Below are positions 54,807 to 63,300 of a stretch of DNA of 64,000 nucleotides, piece after piece (the stretch's first letter is position 1; each line of letters opens with the position of its first letter). The notes beneath the pieces are model-generated. The model saw only the letters and a program-made list of their open reading frames with translations. It was not told where the DNA came from and did no database searches. Source of the stretch: CAWBRY01 sp963791295 (GTDB lineage: Bacteria; Bacteroidota; Bacteroidia; Chitinophagales; Chitinophagaceae). The DNA lies in contig CAWBRY010000004.1 in NCBI GenBank assembly GCA_963791295.1, positions 682,001 through 746,000 of the forward strand, given 5' to 3'. The translations under genes were made by a program, and so were the position numbers.

Positions 54807-55637
54807 TTATTTCACTTCGGCAAACCCCCGCTCCATCTCCGTAATCACATCTGAAGTCACTCCTGTAAAACTAAATCCGCCATCATGAAACAGGTTTTGC
54901 ATCGTAACATAACGCGTTAGATCGGAAAAAAGAGTGACACAATAATTCGCACAATCATCGCCTGTTGCATTTCCCAGCGGACTCATTTTTTCAGCGTAAC
55001 TAATAAAGCCATCAAAACCTTTTACCCCGCTGCCGGCAGTGGTGCGGGTGGGAGATTGCGAAACTGTATTCACCCTCACTTTATTGCGGATCGCATAATG
55101 ATAACCGAAACTTCTGGCTACGCTCTCCAACAGGGCTTTCGCGTCGGCCATTTCATTATAGTCCGGGAACACGCGTTGCGCGGCGATATAGGTTAATGCA
55201 ACTACACTCCCCCATTGATTGAGGGCATCCAGGTCCCAGGCTGTTCGCAACACGCGATGCAGACTCATAGCAGAAATATCCAACGTCTTTTGATTCCATT
55301 CGTAATTCATTTCCGTATAATGCTTCCCCTTTCTCACATTCAAACTCATGCCGATTGAATGAAGTATGAAATCGATCTTGCCTTCGAAGTGCTTCATCGA
55401 TCCTTCAAACAATTTTTTTAGGTCATCCATGCTCGTTACATCGGCGCCCATCACCGGTGCATTCACCTGCTCTGCCAACTTATTGATCTCTCCCATCCTC
55501 AAAGCAACGGGCGCATTGCTTAGAACCAATGCGGCTCCTTGCTCATGGCATTTTATCGCCGTCTTCCATGCAATCGATTTTTCATCCAGCGCCCCGAAAA
55601 TGATCCCCTTTTTTCCATTCAATAAATTATTTGACAT
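54807..55637 (-). CDS. fabI: Enoyl-[acyl-carrier-protein] reductase (NADH) FabI
   Basis: 276-residue SDR-type enzyme reducing the enoyl-ACP double bond in the last step of fatty-acid elongation. Features: GIIFGALDEKSIAWKTAI, LHSIGMSLNVR, and the catalytic pair in the family's Y-x6-K arrangement (LTYIAAQRVFPDYNEMADAKA, Tyr then Lys). Start at 55637 (MSNNLLNGKKG) is preferred because longer frames run into pheT regulatory sequence. Divergent from pheT, 58 bases apart. Confidence 0.94.
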   Translation of the reverse strand: MSNNLLNGKKGIIFGALDEKSIAWKTAIKCHEQGAALVLSNAPVALRMGEINKLAEQVNAPVMGADVTSMDDLKKLFEGSMKHFEGKIDFILHSIGMSLNVRKGKHYTEMNYEWNQKTLDISAMSLHRVLRTAWDLDALNQWGSVVALTYIAAQRVFPDYNEMADAKALLESVARSFGYHYAIRNKVRVNTVSQSPTRTTAGSGVKGFDGFISYAEKMSPLGNATGDDCANYCVTLFSDLTRYVTMQNLFHDGGFSFTGVTSDVITEMERGFAEVK

Positions 55638-55695
55638 GCTCATTGATTTTGTGTCGGTAAAAATAACATACTTGCCCGACACTTATCTTTGCGAT

Positions 55696-58143
55696 ATGAC
55701 GATCTCCTATAAATGGCTGAGTGAATACCTGCCTGGTGGATCCGAGAGGAATTCTTCCATTGTCGACCCTGAACGATTGAGCCGGATATTAACTTCCATT
55801 GGTTTGGAAGTGGAAAGTTTTTATTCTTATGAAGAAGTAAAAGGTGGTTTGAAGGACCTCGTGATTGGCAAAGTGGTGAGTACTGAAAAACATCCTAATG
55901 CCGACAAGCTTACTCTTACCAAAGTAGATATTGGAGGAAAAGACCTTTTACAAATAGTCTGCGGAGCGCCAAATGTGGCAACCGGTCAAAAAGTAGTTGT
56001 GGCTACGCCAGGAACTACCATTTATCCTACCACCGGAGATCCACTCACCATGAAAGTGGCTACCATAAGAAACAAGGAAAGCTATGGAATGATCTGCGCC
56101 GAAGATGAGATCGGGCTCGGCAGCTCCCATGCCGGAATTATTGTCTTGCCGGATGATGTGACTGTGGGAATGGCTCTTGCTGATTATTACCACCCATACG
56201 AAGACTGGATTTATGAAATCGGCCTCACCCCCAATCGCATGGAAGCCATGAGCCATTGGGGAGTGGCTCGCGATGTATGCGCCTACCTTAGTTATCATGA
56301 TCAAAAGGAATATCAACCCATCCTACCGAATAGCAGCGAGTTTAAAATAGACAATCGTTCATTGACTATTGAAGTGAGTGTAGAAAATACAGGTGCCTGT
56401 CCGCGCTACAGCGGGATTAGCATTGCGGGAATATCGATCAAAGAATCCCCAAATTGGCTTCAGCAAAAATTAAAGGCTATTGGCCTGCGCCCTATTAATA
56501 ATATTGTAGATATCACCAACTTCATTCAACATGAAACTGGCCAACCGCTTCACGCATTTGATGCCGACGCGATCAAAGGCAAGAAAATAGTGGTGAAGAA
56601 TCTGCCGGAAGGAACCAAATTCATAACACTTGACGAAAAGGAACGAAAACTGCATGCAGATGACCTCATGATATGTGACGAATCGGAGGGTATGTGCATC
56701 GCTGGCGTTTATGGCGGCTTGCATAGTGGCGTTAGCTCAGGCACCAGGAATATATTCCTGGAAGCAGCTTGTTTCGATCCGGTCTTCATTCGAAAAACCT
56801 CTTCCCGCCATGGATTGAAAACAGATGCGGCTTCGCGATTTGAAAAAGGTACAGATATCTCAGCCACCATTCACGTTCTGAAAAGGACAGCACTATTGAT
56901 TAAAGAAATCTGCGGGGGCCAGATCGCCTCGGAGATCATAGACATTTATCCAAATCCAAAACAAAAAACAAGGGTAACCCTCACTTATAAATACCTGAAA
57001 AAGCTTAGCGGAAAAGAATATGAACCCCAGGCAGCGCAAAATATTCTCACACATCTGGGATTCGAAATCGCAAAAGCTGACAGCCAGGAATTGCAGGTTT
57101 TAGTGCCCTATCATAAACCAGACATTAGTCTGCCGGCAGACATCGTCGAAGAGGTTTTACGCATCGATGGTTTAGACAGTGTGGAGATTCCCCAGGCAAT
57201 CACGATTACCCCCTCGCTGGAAAAAAATCATGAAGTGGACGCCTACACGGAAAAAGTGAGCCAATATCTGGTGGGCCTTGGTTTCAATGAAATCATGACC
57301 AACTCCATCACTAACTCTGCTTTTTTTGATAAAGAAGAGCTTGCTTCAACAGTCACCCTGCTTAATAACCTTAGTGTCGAACTGAACTGCATGCGCCCAT
57401 CGATGCTCGAAACGGGTTTGGAAGCTATTGCGCACAACCTTAACCGTAAGAACAACAGGCTTCAGTTTTTTGAAATGGGAAGGACTTATAAGACTTCAGG
57501 GCCGGGAAAGTTTTTCGAACAGGAGCACCTTTGTATATATATCACCGGCGATTCCGGGGAAGATAGCTGGCGCAGTAAGCCAGTTCCAGTCGACTATTAT
57601 TTTTTAAAGGGAGTGATTAGTAGCCTGTTTCAGTTGCTGGGTCTTCAAATGGATAAATTTGAACCGGTGCAAGATGCTAAATTGGAAAAAGGGCTTCAGG
57701 TGAGATTGAATAACGAAATAGTAGTTTTCTCAGGAAATGTAAAAAAGCAATTGCTGAATCGTTTTGATATTAAGCAACCAGTGCTATTCGCCGATTTTCA
57801 CTGGAGTCAACTTGTGGAAAGGGCGGCGGCAAAAAAAGAATCAATCCGGGATATACCGAGGTATCCTGCTGTACAAAGAGATCTGGCAATTGTAGTAGAT
57901 CGAGAGCTTTCCTACGAAAAAGTGGAACAAACTGTGCAAAAGATAAGGTTGAATAAACTACAGTCTGTGAAACTCTTTGATATATTCGAAAGTGAAAAGC
58001 TGGGAGTCGGCAAAAAGTCCATGGCCATCAATTTTATATTCCTGGACAATGAGAAAACGCTGACGGATAAAGAGATTGAAGGATGGATGAAAACGATAAC
58101 TACGACCCTGGAACAAGATTTGAAAGCAGAGATCAGGAAATAA
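55696..58143 (+). CDS. pheT: Phenylalanine-tRNA ligase beta subunit
   Basis: 815-residue beta subunit. N-terminal B1 (MTISYKWLSEYLPGG), tRNA-binding OB fold (about 42-150; VIGKVVSTEKHPNADKL), B3/B4 editing domain (PRYSGISIAGI; CIAGVYGGLHSGVS), B5 (about 405-475), catalytic-like core with SRFEKGTD, and FDX-ACB anticodon-binding domain at the C-terminus (PRYPAVQRDLAIVVDRELSY). The start at 55696 has TATCTTTG just upstream; a longer in-frame reading would run through fabI. pheS is not in the window. Confidence 0.95.
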   Translation: MTISYKWLSEYLPGGSERNSSIVDPERLSRILTSIGLEVESFYSYEEVKGGLKDLVIGKVVSTEKHPNADKLTLTKVDIGGKDLLQIVCGAPNVATGQKVVVATPGTTIYPTTGDPLTMKVATIRNKESYGMICAEDEIGLGSSHAGIIVLPDDVTVGMALADYYHPYEDWIYEIGLTPNRMEAMSHWGVARDVCAYLSYHDQKEYQPILPNSSEFKIDNRSLTIEVSVENTGACPRYSGISIAGISIKESPNWLQQKLKAIGLRPINNIVDITNFIQHETGQPLHAFDADAIKGKKIVVKNLPEGTKFITLDEKERKLHADDLMICDESEGMCIAGVYGGLHSGVSSGTRNIFLEAACFDPVFIRKTSSRHGLKTDAASRFEKGTDISATIHVLKRTALLIKEICGGQIASEIIDIYPNPKQKTRVTLTYKYLKKLSGKEYEPQAAQNILTHLGFEIAKADSQELQVLVPYHKPDISLPADIVEEVLRIDGLDSVEIPQAITITPSLEKNHEVDAYTEKVSQYLVGLGFNEIMTNSITNSAFFDKEELASTVTLLNNLSVELNCMRPSMLETGLEAIAHNLNRKNNRLQFFEMGRTYKTSGPGKFFEQEHLCIYITGDSGEDSWRSKPVPVDYYFLKGVISSLFQLLGLQMDKFEPVQDAKLEKGLQVRLNNEIVVFSGNVKKQLLNRFDIKQPVLFADFHWSQLVERAAAKKESIRDIPRYPAVQRDLAIVVDRELSYEKVEQTVQKIRLNKLQSVKLFDIFESEKLGVGKKSMAINFIFLDNEKTLTDKEIEGWMKTITTTLEQDLKAEIRK

Positions 58144-58179
58144 TGCAGTTGAATGAATACCCTTAAATAGCTAACCACA

Positions 58180-58467
58180 TTGAACTCAACAGAACAACAT
58201 TTAAAAAGAATCCAGGATAAGCTTCAGCAACTGCTGAAACAATATTCTGTTTTACAAAGAGAGAATGGGCGACTAAAAGAGGATCTAGCCAGATCCAAAC
58301 AGGTAACAGAAACTCAGTATAGAAACATTGATGTACTGAAACAGCAGGTGAATGTACTTCAATTGGGAGCTGGAGAAATGAAAGACGGAGATAAGAAGGA
58401 GATGGCAAAAAGGATCGACTCCTATCTTAAAGAAATTGACAGGTGCATCGCATCACTGAGCGATTAG
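58180..58467 (+). CDS. Small coiled-coil protein next to zapA, possible ZapB-like partner
   Basis: 95 residues from a TTG start (58180); no ATG is nearby. Almost the whole protein is predicted coiled coil: KRIQDKLQQLLKQYSVLQRE, LARSKQVTETQYRNIDVLKQ, then a C-terminal helix ending CIASLSD. Heptad Leu spacing is clear. Its place between pheT and zapA, and lack of any other domain, suggest a cell-division helper similar in shape to ZapB; this is inference from shape and position. Weak start codon and distance of 36 bases from pheT suggest co-transcription. Confidence 0.65.
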   Translation: MNSTEQHLKRIQDKLQQLLKQYSVLQRENGRLKEDLARSKQVTETQYRNIDVLKQQVNVLQLGAGEMKDGDKKEMAKRIDSYLKEIDRCIASLSD

Positions 58468-58468
58468 T

Positions 58469-58723
58469 TCAAACTCTTTTTACCAGGTTCATTTTCATAT
58501 GATCCTCGCCGTGCGAAAGCTCGAGTGTGTACCTGCCGTAAGGAAGATCATTCAATCCAGTCCAGGTAACACGTTCCCAGTCGGTAGCAATGTCTTTTTC
58601 AATGGTGCTGCAGACACTGCCCTGGTCGTCTTTCAAAACGCCTCTAAGGCAATTGCCTTTAGGAGCCGTTAATTCGAACTGCAAGGTGTCAATGAATACT
58701 GATGACCTGACTTTGATTAACAT
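58469..58723 (-). CDS. Hypothetical 84-aa beta-rich protein
   Basis: Intact frame between two division-linked genes but on the opposite strand: MLIKVRSSVFIDTLQFELTA, CLRGVLKDDQGSVCSTIEKD and GLNDLPYGRYTLELSHGEDH. Alternating strands and the phrase DLPYGRYTLELS resemble a small Ig-like or carboxypeptidase-regulatory fold. No family recognised. It ends one base after the coiled-coil gene's stop codon on the other strand. Confidence 0.6.
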   Translation of the reverse strand: MLIKVRSSVFIDTLQFELTAPKGNCLRGVLKDDQGSVCSTIEKDIATDWERVTWTGLNDLPYGRYTLELSHGEDHMKMNLVKRV

Positions 58724-58849
58724 AGCGAACGTTTTATAGGTTTAAAACGTTTTTGACAGGAAACTGGCTGGCAGATTTTTACAGGAGTGGATGCTTCCGT
58801 AGTAGTATGGGAGAAACAAGATATTAACAATTTTTCAACTTTGCAAGAC

Positions 58850-59146
58850 ATGGAACAATTAATTCCTATTTCGGCGCTCATTGGCGACAGAAATTACCGG
58901 ATCAAAATCGCTCCGGCCGATGAAGAAGTGGTTCGAAAAGCCCTCAAGACCATCAACGATAAGATTGTCGAGTTCAAGACCGAGTTTGCCGGCAAGGATA
59001 TGCAGGACTATGTAGCCATGGTGCTTATATGGTATGCCACTGAGCAAGACGCCGGAGGTAGTAATAATATGGAGAAAGAAGTTATAACTGAGAGGCTAGA
59101 ATTTATTGAGAAGCTGCTTGATAACCAACTGGTAGGCGCTCAGTAA
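58850..59146 (+). CDS. zapA: Cell division protein ZapA
   Basis: 98-residue FtsZ-ring associated protein. Start at 58850 (MEQLIPISALIGDRNYRIKI) gives the normal N-terminal ligand-like beta strands followed by the long helix KALKTINDKIVEFKTEF and AMVLIWYATEQ. A frame from 58787 would add non-conserved residues. The following 246 bases up to rny hold no gene that could be recognised. Confidence 0.85.
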   Translation: MEQLIPISALIGDRNYRIKIAPADEEVVRKALKTINDKIVEFKTEFAGKDMQDYVAMVLIWYATEQDAGGSNNMEKEVITERLEFIEKLLDNQLVGAQ

Positions 59147-59392
59147 GAGTCACAACCAGGATGGTTGGAACCATAAATTAAAATGGATAGATGTGTGTGC
59201 ATCTAACAAGCGTCTTCAACTCACTTTTCCTTCAATATCAAGGGAATAAACGCTCATAATTTCCTCTATTACCTGCTCTTTTGTATCTTCGGCAAGTCCT
59301 GGCCGAAACTCACTCCAAACGCCGGCACGGGGAAATATCAATGAATTTGTTATTAAGAAATAACATTATGGACCAATTAAACAAACTCTTTC

Positions 59393-60958
59393 ATGGATAC
59401 CAATATCATATTCATCATAATTGGCGCAGGTGCATTTATTATTGGCCTCATAGCGGGTAAGGTCATTTTCGCCAAAAACACCCGCCAAAAAGTTGAAGAA
59501 GCTGAATTACAATCGCAAACCATCCTCAGGGAAGCCGAGCTAAGAGCAGAAACCATCCGTAAAGAAAAAGAACTGGAGGCCAAAGAACGGTTTGTTCAAC
59601 TGCGCCTTACTCATGAAAAAGAGGTGAACGAGCGTACGCGAAAAATTCAGGAGACGGAAAACCGGATGAGGCAAAAAGAACAATCGATCAGTCAAAAAGA
59701 AGGCAGCCTCGACAAGCAAGTAAAGGATAACGAGATCATCAAGGATAACCTTACCCGGCAAATCGAGCTGGTTAATATTAAGAGAACAGAATTAGAAAAA
59801 CACCAGGAAGAACATATTCGCCGCCTTGAAAAAATTTCTGCACTCTCTGCTGAAGAAGCCAAAGCCCAGTTGATAGAAAGTCTGAAAAGTGAAGCCCACA
59901 CTCAAGCCATCGGCATGCAGCAGGAAATTATTGATGACGCAAAGCAAAAGGCTAATAAAGAAGCCAGAAAGATCATCATTCAAACCATACAGAGGACAGC
60001 AGCGGAACAGGCCATTGAAAATTCAATCACTGTCTTCAATCTTGAAAGTGACGAAATAAAGGGCCAAATCATCGGACGTGAAGGACGTAACATTCGTGCT
60101 ATTGAAGCCGCTACCGGCGTAGATTTGATCGTAGATGATACTCCTGAAGCGATCATCCTATCTTCATTCGATCCTCTCCGGCGCGAAATTGCCCGGCTTA
60201 GTCTTCAACGTCTTGTTACGGATGGCCGCATTCACCCAGCCCGTATTGAAGAGGTAGTAGAAAAGACCAAGAAACAAATTGAAGAACAGGTGTTGGAGAT
60301 TGGAGAAAGAACGGTGATTGAAATGGGAATCCACGGGCTGCATAAAGAATTGGTTAGAATGGTGGGCCGCATGCGCTTCCGCTCTTCATATGGACAAAAT
60401 TTATTGATGCATAGCCGGGAGACTGCCAATCTCTGCGGCATCATGGCCTCTGAACTAGGATTGAATGCTAAGCTGGCTAAACGGGCCGGCCTGCTGCACG
60501 ATATTGGAAAAGTTCCGGACGAAGAGACTGAATTAAGTCACGCACTTCTTGGCGCCAAACTCGCCGAAAAATATGGCGAAAATCCGGCAGTGGTCAATGC
60601 CATAGGCGCTCATCACGATGAAATGGAAATGCAATATGTGATCTCTCCGATCGTGCAGGCATGTGATGCAATCAGCGGAGCGAGGCCCGGCGCCCGAAGG
60701 GAGATCATGCAGCAATACCTCAAAAGGATCAAAGACCTGGAAAACCTGGCGATGGCATATACAGGTGTCGAAAAAGCCTATGCCATCCAGGCCGGAAGGG
60801 AATTAAGGGTGATCGTGGAAGCCGACAAGGTAACCGACCAGGATTCTGAAAAGCTCTCCTTTGAAATAGCCCAAAAAATACAGACTGAAATGACCTTTCC
60901 CGGGCAGATAAAGGTGACTGTAATACGGGAAAAGAGAGCTGTGAACGTGGCAAGATAG
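59393..60958 (+). CDS. rny: Ribonuclease Y
   Basis: 521-residue membrane-anchored endoribonuclease for mRNA turnover. N-terminal helix (residues about 4-24, IIFIIIGAGAFIIGLIAG), long coiled coil (25-200), KH domain with IIGREGRNIRAIEAATGVDL, and HD domain with GLLHDIGKV and IGAHHDEME metal ligands. Its length and order match the family. It follows zapA. Confidence 0.95.
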   Translation: MDTNIIFIIIGAGAFIIGLIAGKVIFAKNTRQKVEEAELQSQTILREAELRAETIRKEKELEAKERFVQLRLTHEKEVNERTRKIQETENRMRQKEQSISQKEGSLDKQVKDNEIIKDNLTRQIELVNIKRTELEKHQEEHIRRLEKISALSAEEAKAQLIESLKSEAHTQAIGMQQEIIDDAKQKANKEARKIIIQTIQRTAAEQAIENSITVFNLESDEIKGQIIGREGRNIRAIEAATGVDLIVDDTPEAIILSSFDPLRREIARLSLQRLVTDGRIHPARIEEVVEKTKKQIEEQVLEIGERTVIEMGIHGLHKELVRMVGRMRFRSSYGQNLLMHSRETANLCGIMASELGLNAKLAKRAGLLHDIGKVPDEETELSHALLGAKLAEKYGENPAVVNAIGAHHDEMEMQYVISPIVQACDAISGARPGARREIMQQYLKRIKDLENLAMAYTGVEKAYAIQAGRELRVIVEADKVTDQDSEKLSFEIAQKIQTEMTFPGQIKVTVIREKRAVNVAR

Positions 60959-60969
60959 ATCCGGGATTC

Positions 60970-61000
60970 TTGATTTTGACCATTTTTACACCTACCTTTG
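60970..61000 (+). promoter_or_regulatory. Bacteroidota-type promoter of rplS
   Basis: TTG (60970-60972), 20 bases, TACCTTTG (60993-61000). It lies right after the rny stop and 22 bases before the L19 start codon, so rplS has its own promoter. Confidence 0.5.
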
Positions 61001-61021
61001 CGTTCGCTAAAATTTGGAGCC

Positions 61022-61387
61022 ATGAACGCCATTGACTACGTCCACGAACAACTGACTGGCAAAAAGGAATTTCCCGCTTTCAAGCCGGGAGACAACATTA
61101 CCGTAAACTACAAGATCATTGAGGGTAACAAAGAAAGAATTCAGTCATTTAAGGGCGATGTGATCAAGAAACAGGGTTCAGGCCATACTGCCAGCTTTAC
61201 CGTCCGGAAGATTTCTGACGGAGTCGGCGTAGAAAGAATATTTCCCTTTTATTCTCCCAATATTGATTCCATCGCAATCAACAAGACAGGCCACGTTCGC
61301 AGAGCCAAGCTTTTCTACCAGCGCAAGAGAAGTGGAAAGAGCGCCAGAATACGTGAAAAGCGCATGTCGACGGAAACTGCCGAATAG
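61022..61387 (+). CDS. rplS: 50S ribosomal protein L19
   Basis: 121-residue ribosomal protein at the 30S-50S interface. Start at 61022 (MNAIDYVHEQLTGKKEF) and the blocks FKPGDNITVNYKIIEGNKER, FTVRKISDGVGVERIFPFYS and VRRAKLFYQRKRSGKSARI are diagnostic; the tail is slightly longer than in E. coli. Followed by a strong terminator. Confidence 0.97.
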   Translation: MNAIDYVHEQLTGKKEFPAFKPGDNITVNYKIIEGNKERIQSFKGDVIKKQGSGHTASFTVRKISDGVGVERIFPFYSPNIDSIAINKTGHVRRAKLFYQRKRSGKSARIREKRMSTETAE

Positions 61388-61401
61388 AATTCACGTACTT
61401 G

Positions 61402-61421
61402 CCCGCCCCCGGCGGGTTTTT
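61402..61421 (+). terminator. Rho-independent terminator of rplS
   Basis: CCCGCC, CCC, GGCGGG, then TTTTTA. A GC-rich 6-bp stem with T-run 14 bases past the stop codon. Confidence 0.85.
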
Positions 61422-61492
61422 AGTGCCTGCCATAAATTATAATTACCTGTTTTTGCGGTTACTTAGTATCTTTGGTAACTAACTTTCTAATT

Positions 61493-61696
61493 ATGATACA
61501 ACCTACTTTTTTGGGTGTGCTGGGGACCAATGAGATTATTATTATCCTGGTTATAGTTTTACTATTATTTGGTGGTAAAAAAATCCCCGAGCTGATGCGT
61601 GGATTGGGCAAGGGTGTCCGTGAATTTAACGATGCCAAGACCAATGTGAAAAGAGAAATTGAAGAAAGCACCAGCGATAAGAGTCCGCAACATTAA
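61493..61696 (+). CDS. tatA: Twin-arginine translocase subunit TatA/TatE
   Basis: 67-residue component of the Tat exporter. Start at 61493 (MIQPTFLGVLGTNEIIII) gives the typical short N-terminus, one membrane helix (NEIIIILVIVLLLFGGKKIP) and an amphipathic helix ELMRGLGKGVREFNDAKT with acidic tail. A TTG at 61472 would add seven residues of no known use. A -7-like TATCTTTG precedes it at 61467-61474. tatC is outside the window. Confidence 0.9.
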   Translation: MIQPTFLGVLGTNEIIIILVIVLLLFGGKKIPELMRGLGKGVREFNDAKTNVKREIEESTSDKSPQH

Positions 61697-61746
61697 TAGA
61701 CGCTTTCCTTCTTTAACCCTTTTATTCATCGAAAAAGCACTGGCTT

Positions 61747-63210
61747 TTGTTTGAGTTTTCTTCCATTGAGCAATACCATGCCCAATTGCAGGAAGGAACG
61801 ATGACCTGTTTGGATGTGGTAGAACATTACCTCCAACAGATAAGGGAGCGACAAAATCTTAATGCCTTTATTGAAGTGTTTGCTGAAGAAGCCTTGCAAA
61901 AGGCAAGGCAATTGGATGCAGACAGAAAGAATAACCCTCTCGCTTCACTTCATGGAGTTATAGTCGGATTGAAGGATGTCATTTCCTACAAGGATCATCA
62001 ACTATCGGCTTCATCAGAAATTCTCAAAGGATTTCGAGCGATCTATTCAGCAACTGCAGTAGAAAGGATACTGGATGCAGGAGCTATTGTGATTGGAAGA
62101 TTGAATTGTGATGAATTTGCCATGGGTTCCACCAATGAGAATTCCAGCTATGGCAGGGTGTTGAATCCTATTGATGAAACGAAAGTAACGGGAGGTTCAT
62201 CCGGCGGTTCTGCAGCAGCAGTAAGGGCTGGCCTGTGCATGGTTGCACTTGGAAGTGATACGGGTGGTTCTGTTCGGCAACCTGCTGATTTTTGCGGAGT
62301 CATCGGATTGAAGCCAACTTATGGTAGAATTTCCAGGTATGGGTTGATTGCTTATGCATCTTCATTCGACCAGATAGGCATCTTCGGCAACACAATTCCT
62401 GATGTTGCCAAAATGCTGGAGGTGATGGCGGGGCCAGACGATTATGATAGCACTGCATCGACAAAAAAAGTGCCTTCCTTCTCCAGCCTTTCAGGCCCTA
62501 GTAAGAAATACAGGTTTGCATATTTCGATGAGGCCTTGAATCATCCCAGCCTCGATCCGGAAATTGCCGCTTCCATTAAAAACTTAATTCAGGATTTGAC
62601 TGCAGCAGGCCATGATGTGAAGAAAGTCGGATTCGAATTACTCGACTATATCGTTCCGGCCTATTATGTTCTCACAACCGCCGAAGCATCCTCCAATCTT
62701 TCCAGGTATGATGGTGTGAAGTATGGATACCGTAGCAACGGGGGTCACTCCGAGTTGACAGATTTTTATAAAGAAACGAGGTCCAAAGGTTTTGGAAAAG
62801 AAGTGAAGAGGAGGATCATGCTCGGCACCTTTGTTCTCAGTGCGGGATACTATGATGCCTATTTTACGAGGGCTCAAAAAGTAAGGACGTTGTTGAGGGA
62901 TAAAACCAATGAGATTTTTAGCCAAGCTGACTTTATTTTACTGCCCTGCTCTCCGGCAACTGCTTTTAAAGCGGGTGAAAAAATGAATGATCCTATCGCT
63001 ATGTACCTGGCTGATATTTATACTGTGATGGCCAACTTAACTGGAGTACCCGCAATTTCGCTTCCCCTTTTTCAACACAGTAATGGTATGCCCTTTGGAA
63101 TACAAGTAATGGCAAACCGCTTTGAGGAATTATCATTATTAAAGGTGTCGTTGGATTTGGGGAAAATTCATCGACCTTTAATGCCTGAAAAGCAACGTAC
63201 TAAAATTTAA
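61747..63210 (+). CDS. gatA: Asp-tRNA(Asn)/Glu-tRNA(Gln) amidotransferase subunit GatA
   Basis: 487-residue amidase-signature enzyme that supplies ammonia to GatB for tRNA-bound Glu and Asp. The catalytic Lys is in GLKDVISYK, cis-Ser in TGGSSGGSAAAVRAGL and nucleophilic Ser in ALGSDTGGSVRQPAD. The start is TTG at 61747 (codons then read LFEFSSIEQYHA); no in-frame ATG lies between the preceding stop and the conserved N-terminus. gatC lies 9 kb upstream. Confidence 0.93.
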   Translation: MFEFSSIEQYHAQLQEGTMTCLDVVEHYLQQIRERQNLNAFIEVFAEEALQKARQLDADRKNNPLASLHGVIVGLKDVISYKDHQLSASSEILKGFRAIYSATAVERILDAGAIVIGRLNCDEFAMGSTNENSSYGRVLNPIDETKVTGGSSGGSAAAVRAGLCMVALGSDTGGSVRQPADFCGVIGLKPTYGRISRYGLIAYASSFDQIGIFGNTIPDVAKMLEVMAGPDDYDSTASTKKVPSFSSLSGPSKKYRFAYFDEALNHPSLDPEIAASIKNLIQDLTAAGHDVKKVGFELLDYIVPAYYVLTTAEASSNLSRYDGVKYGYRSNGGHSELTDFYKETRSKGFGKEVKRRIMLGTFVLSAGYYDAYFTRAQKVRTLLRDKTNEIFSQADFILLPCSPATAFKAGEKMNDPIAMYLADIYTVMANLTGVPAISLPLFQHSNGMPFGIQVMANRFEELSLLKVSLDLGKIHRPLMPEKQRTKI

Positions 63211-63300
63211 TCGGCTCGAACGCGGATTTTTTATAAATTCCCGTTTCAAAAATTGGATTGTTCGCAAAAACTTCGACGGTCCGGACACTTAGAAATAACG

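Noticed and set aside
55366..55695. N-terminal extension of pheT
   Set aside because: The frame stays open upstream of 55696 but runs antisense through fabI; the conserved PheT start is at 55696.
59147..59392. Possible 6S RNA between zapA and rny
   Set aside because: ssrS follows zapA in many Proteobacteria, but no long closing stem with a central bubble could be drawn here; only small hairpins such as TGTTATT/AATAACA near 59350 are visible. A covariance search would decide.
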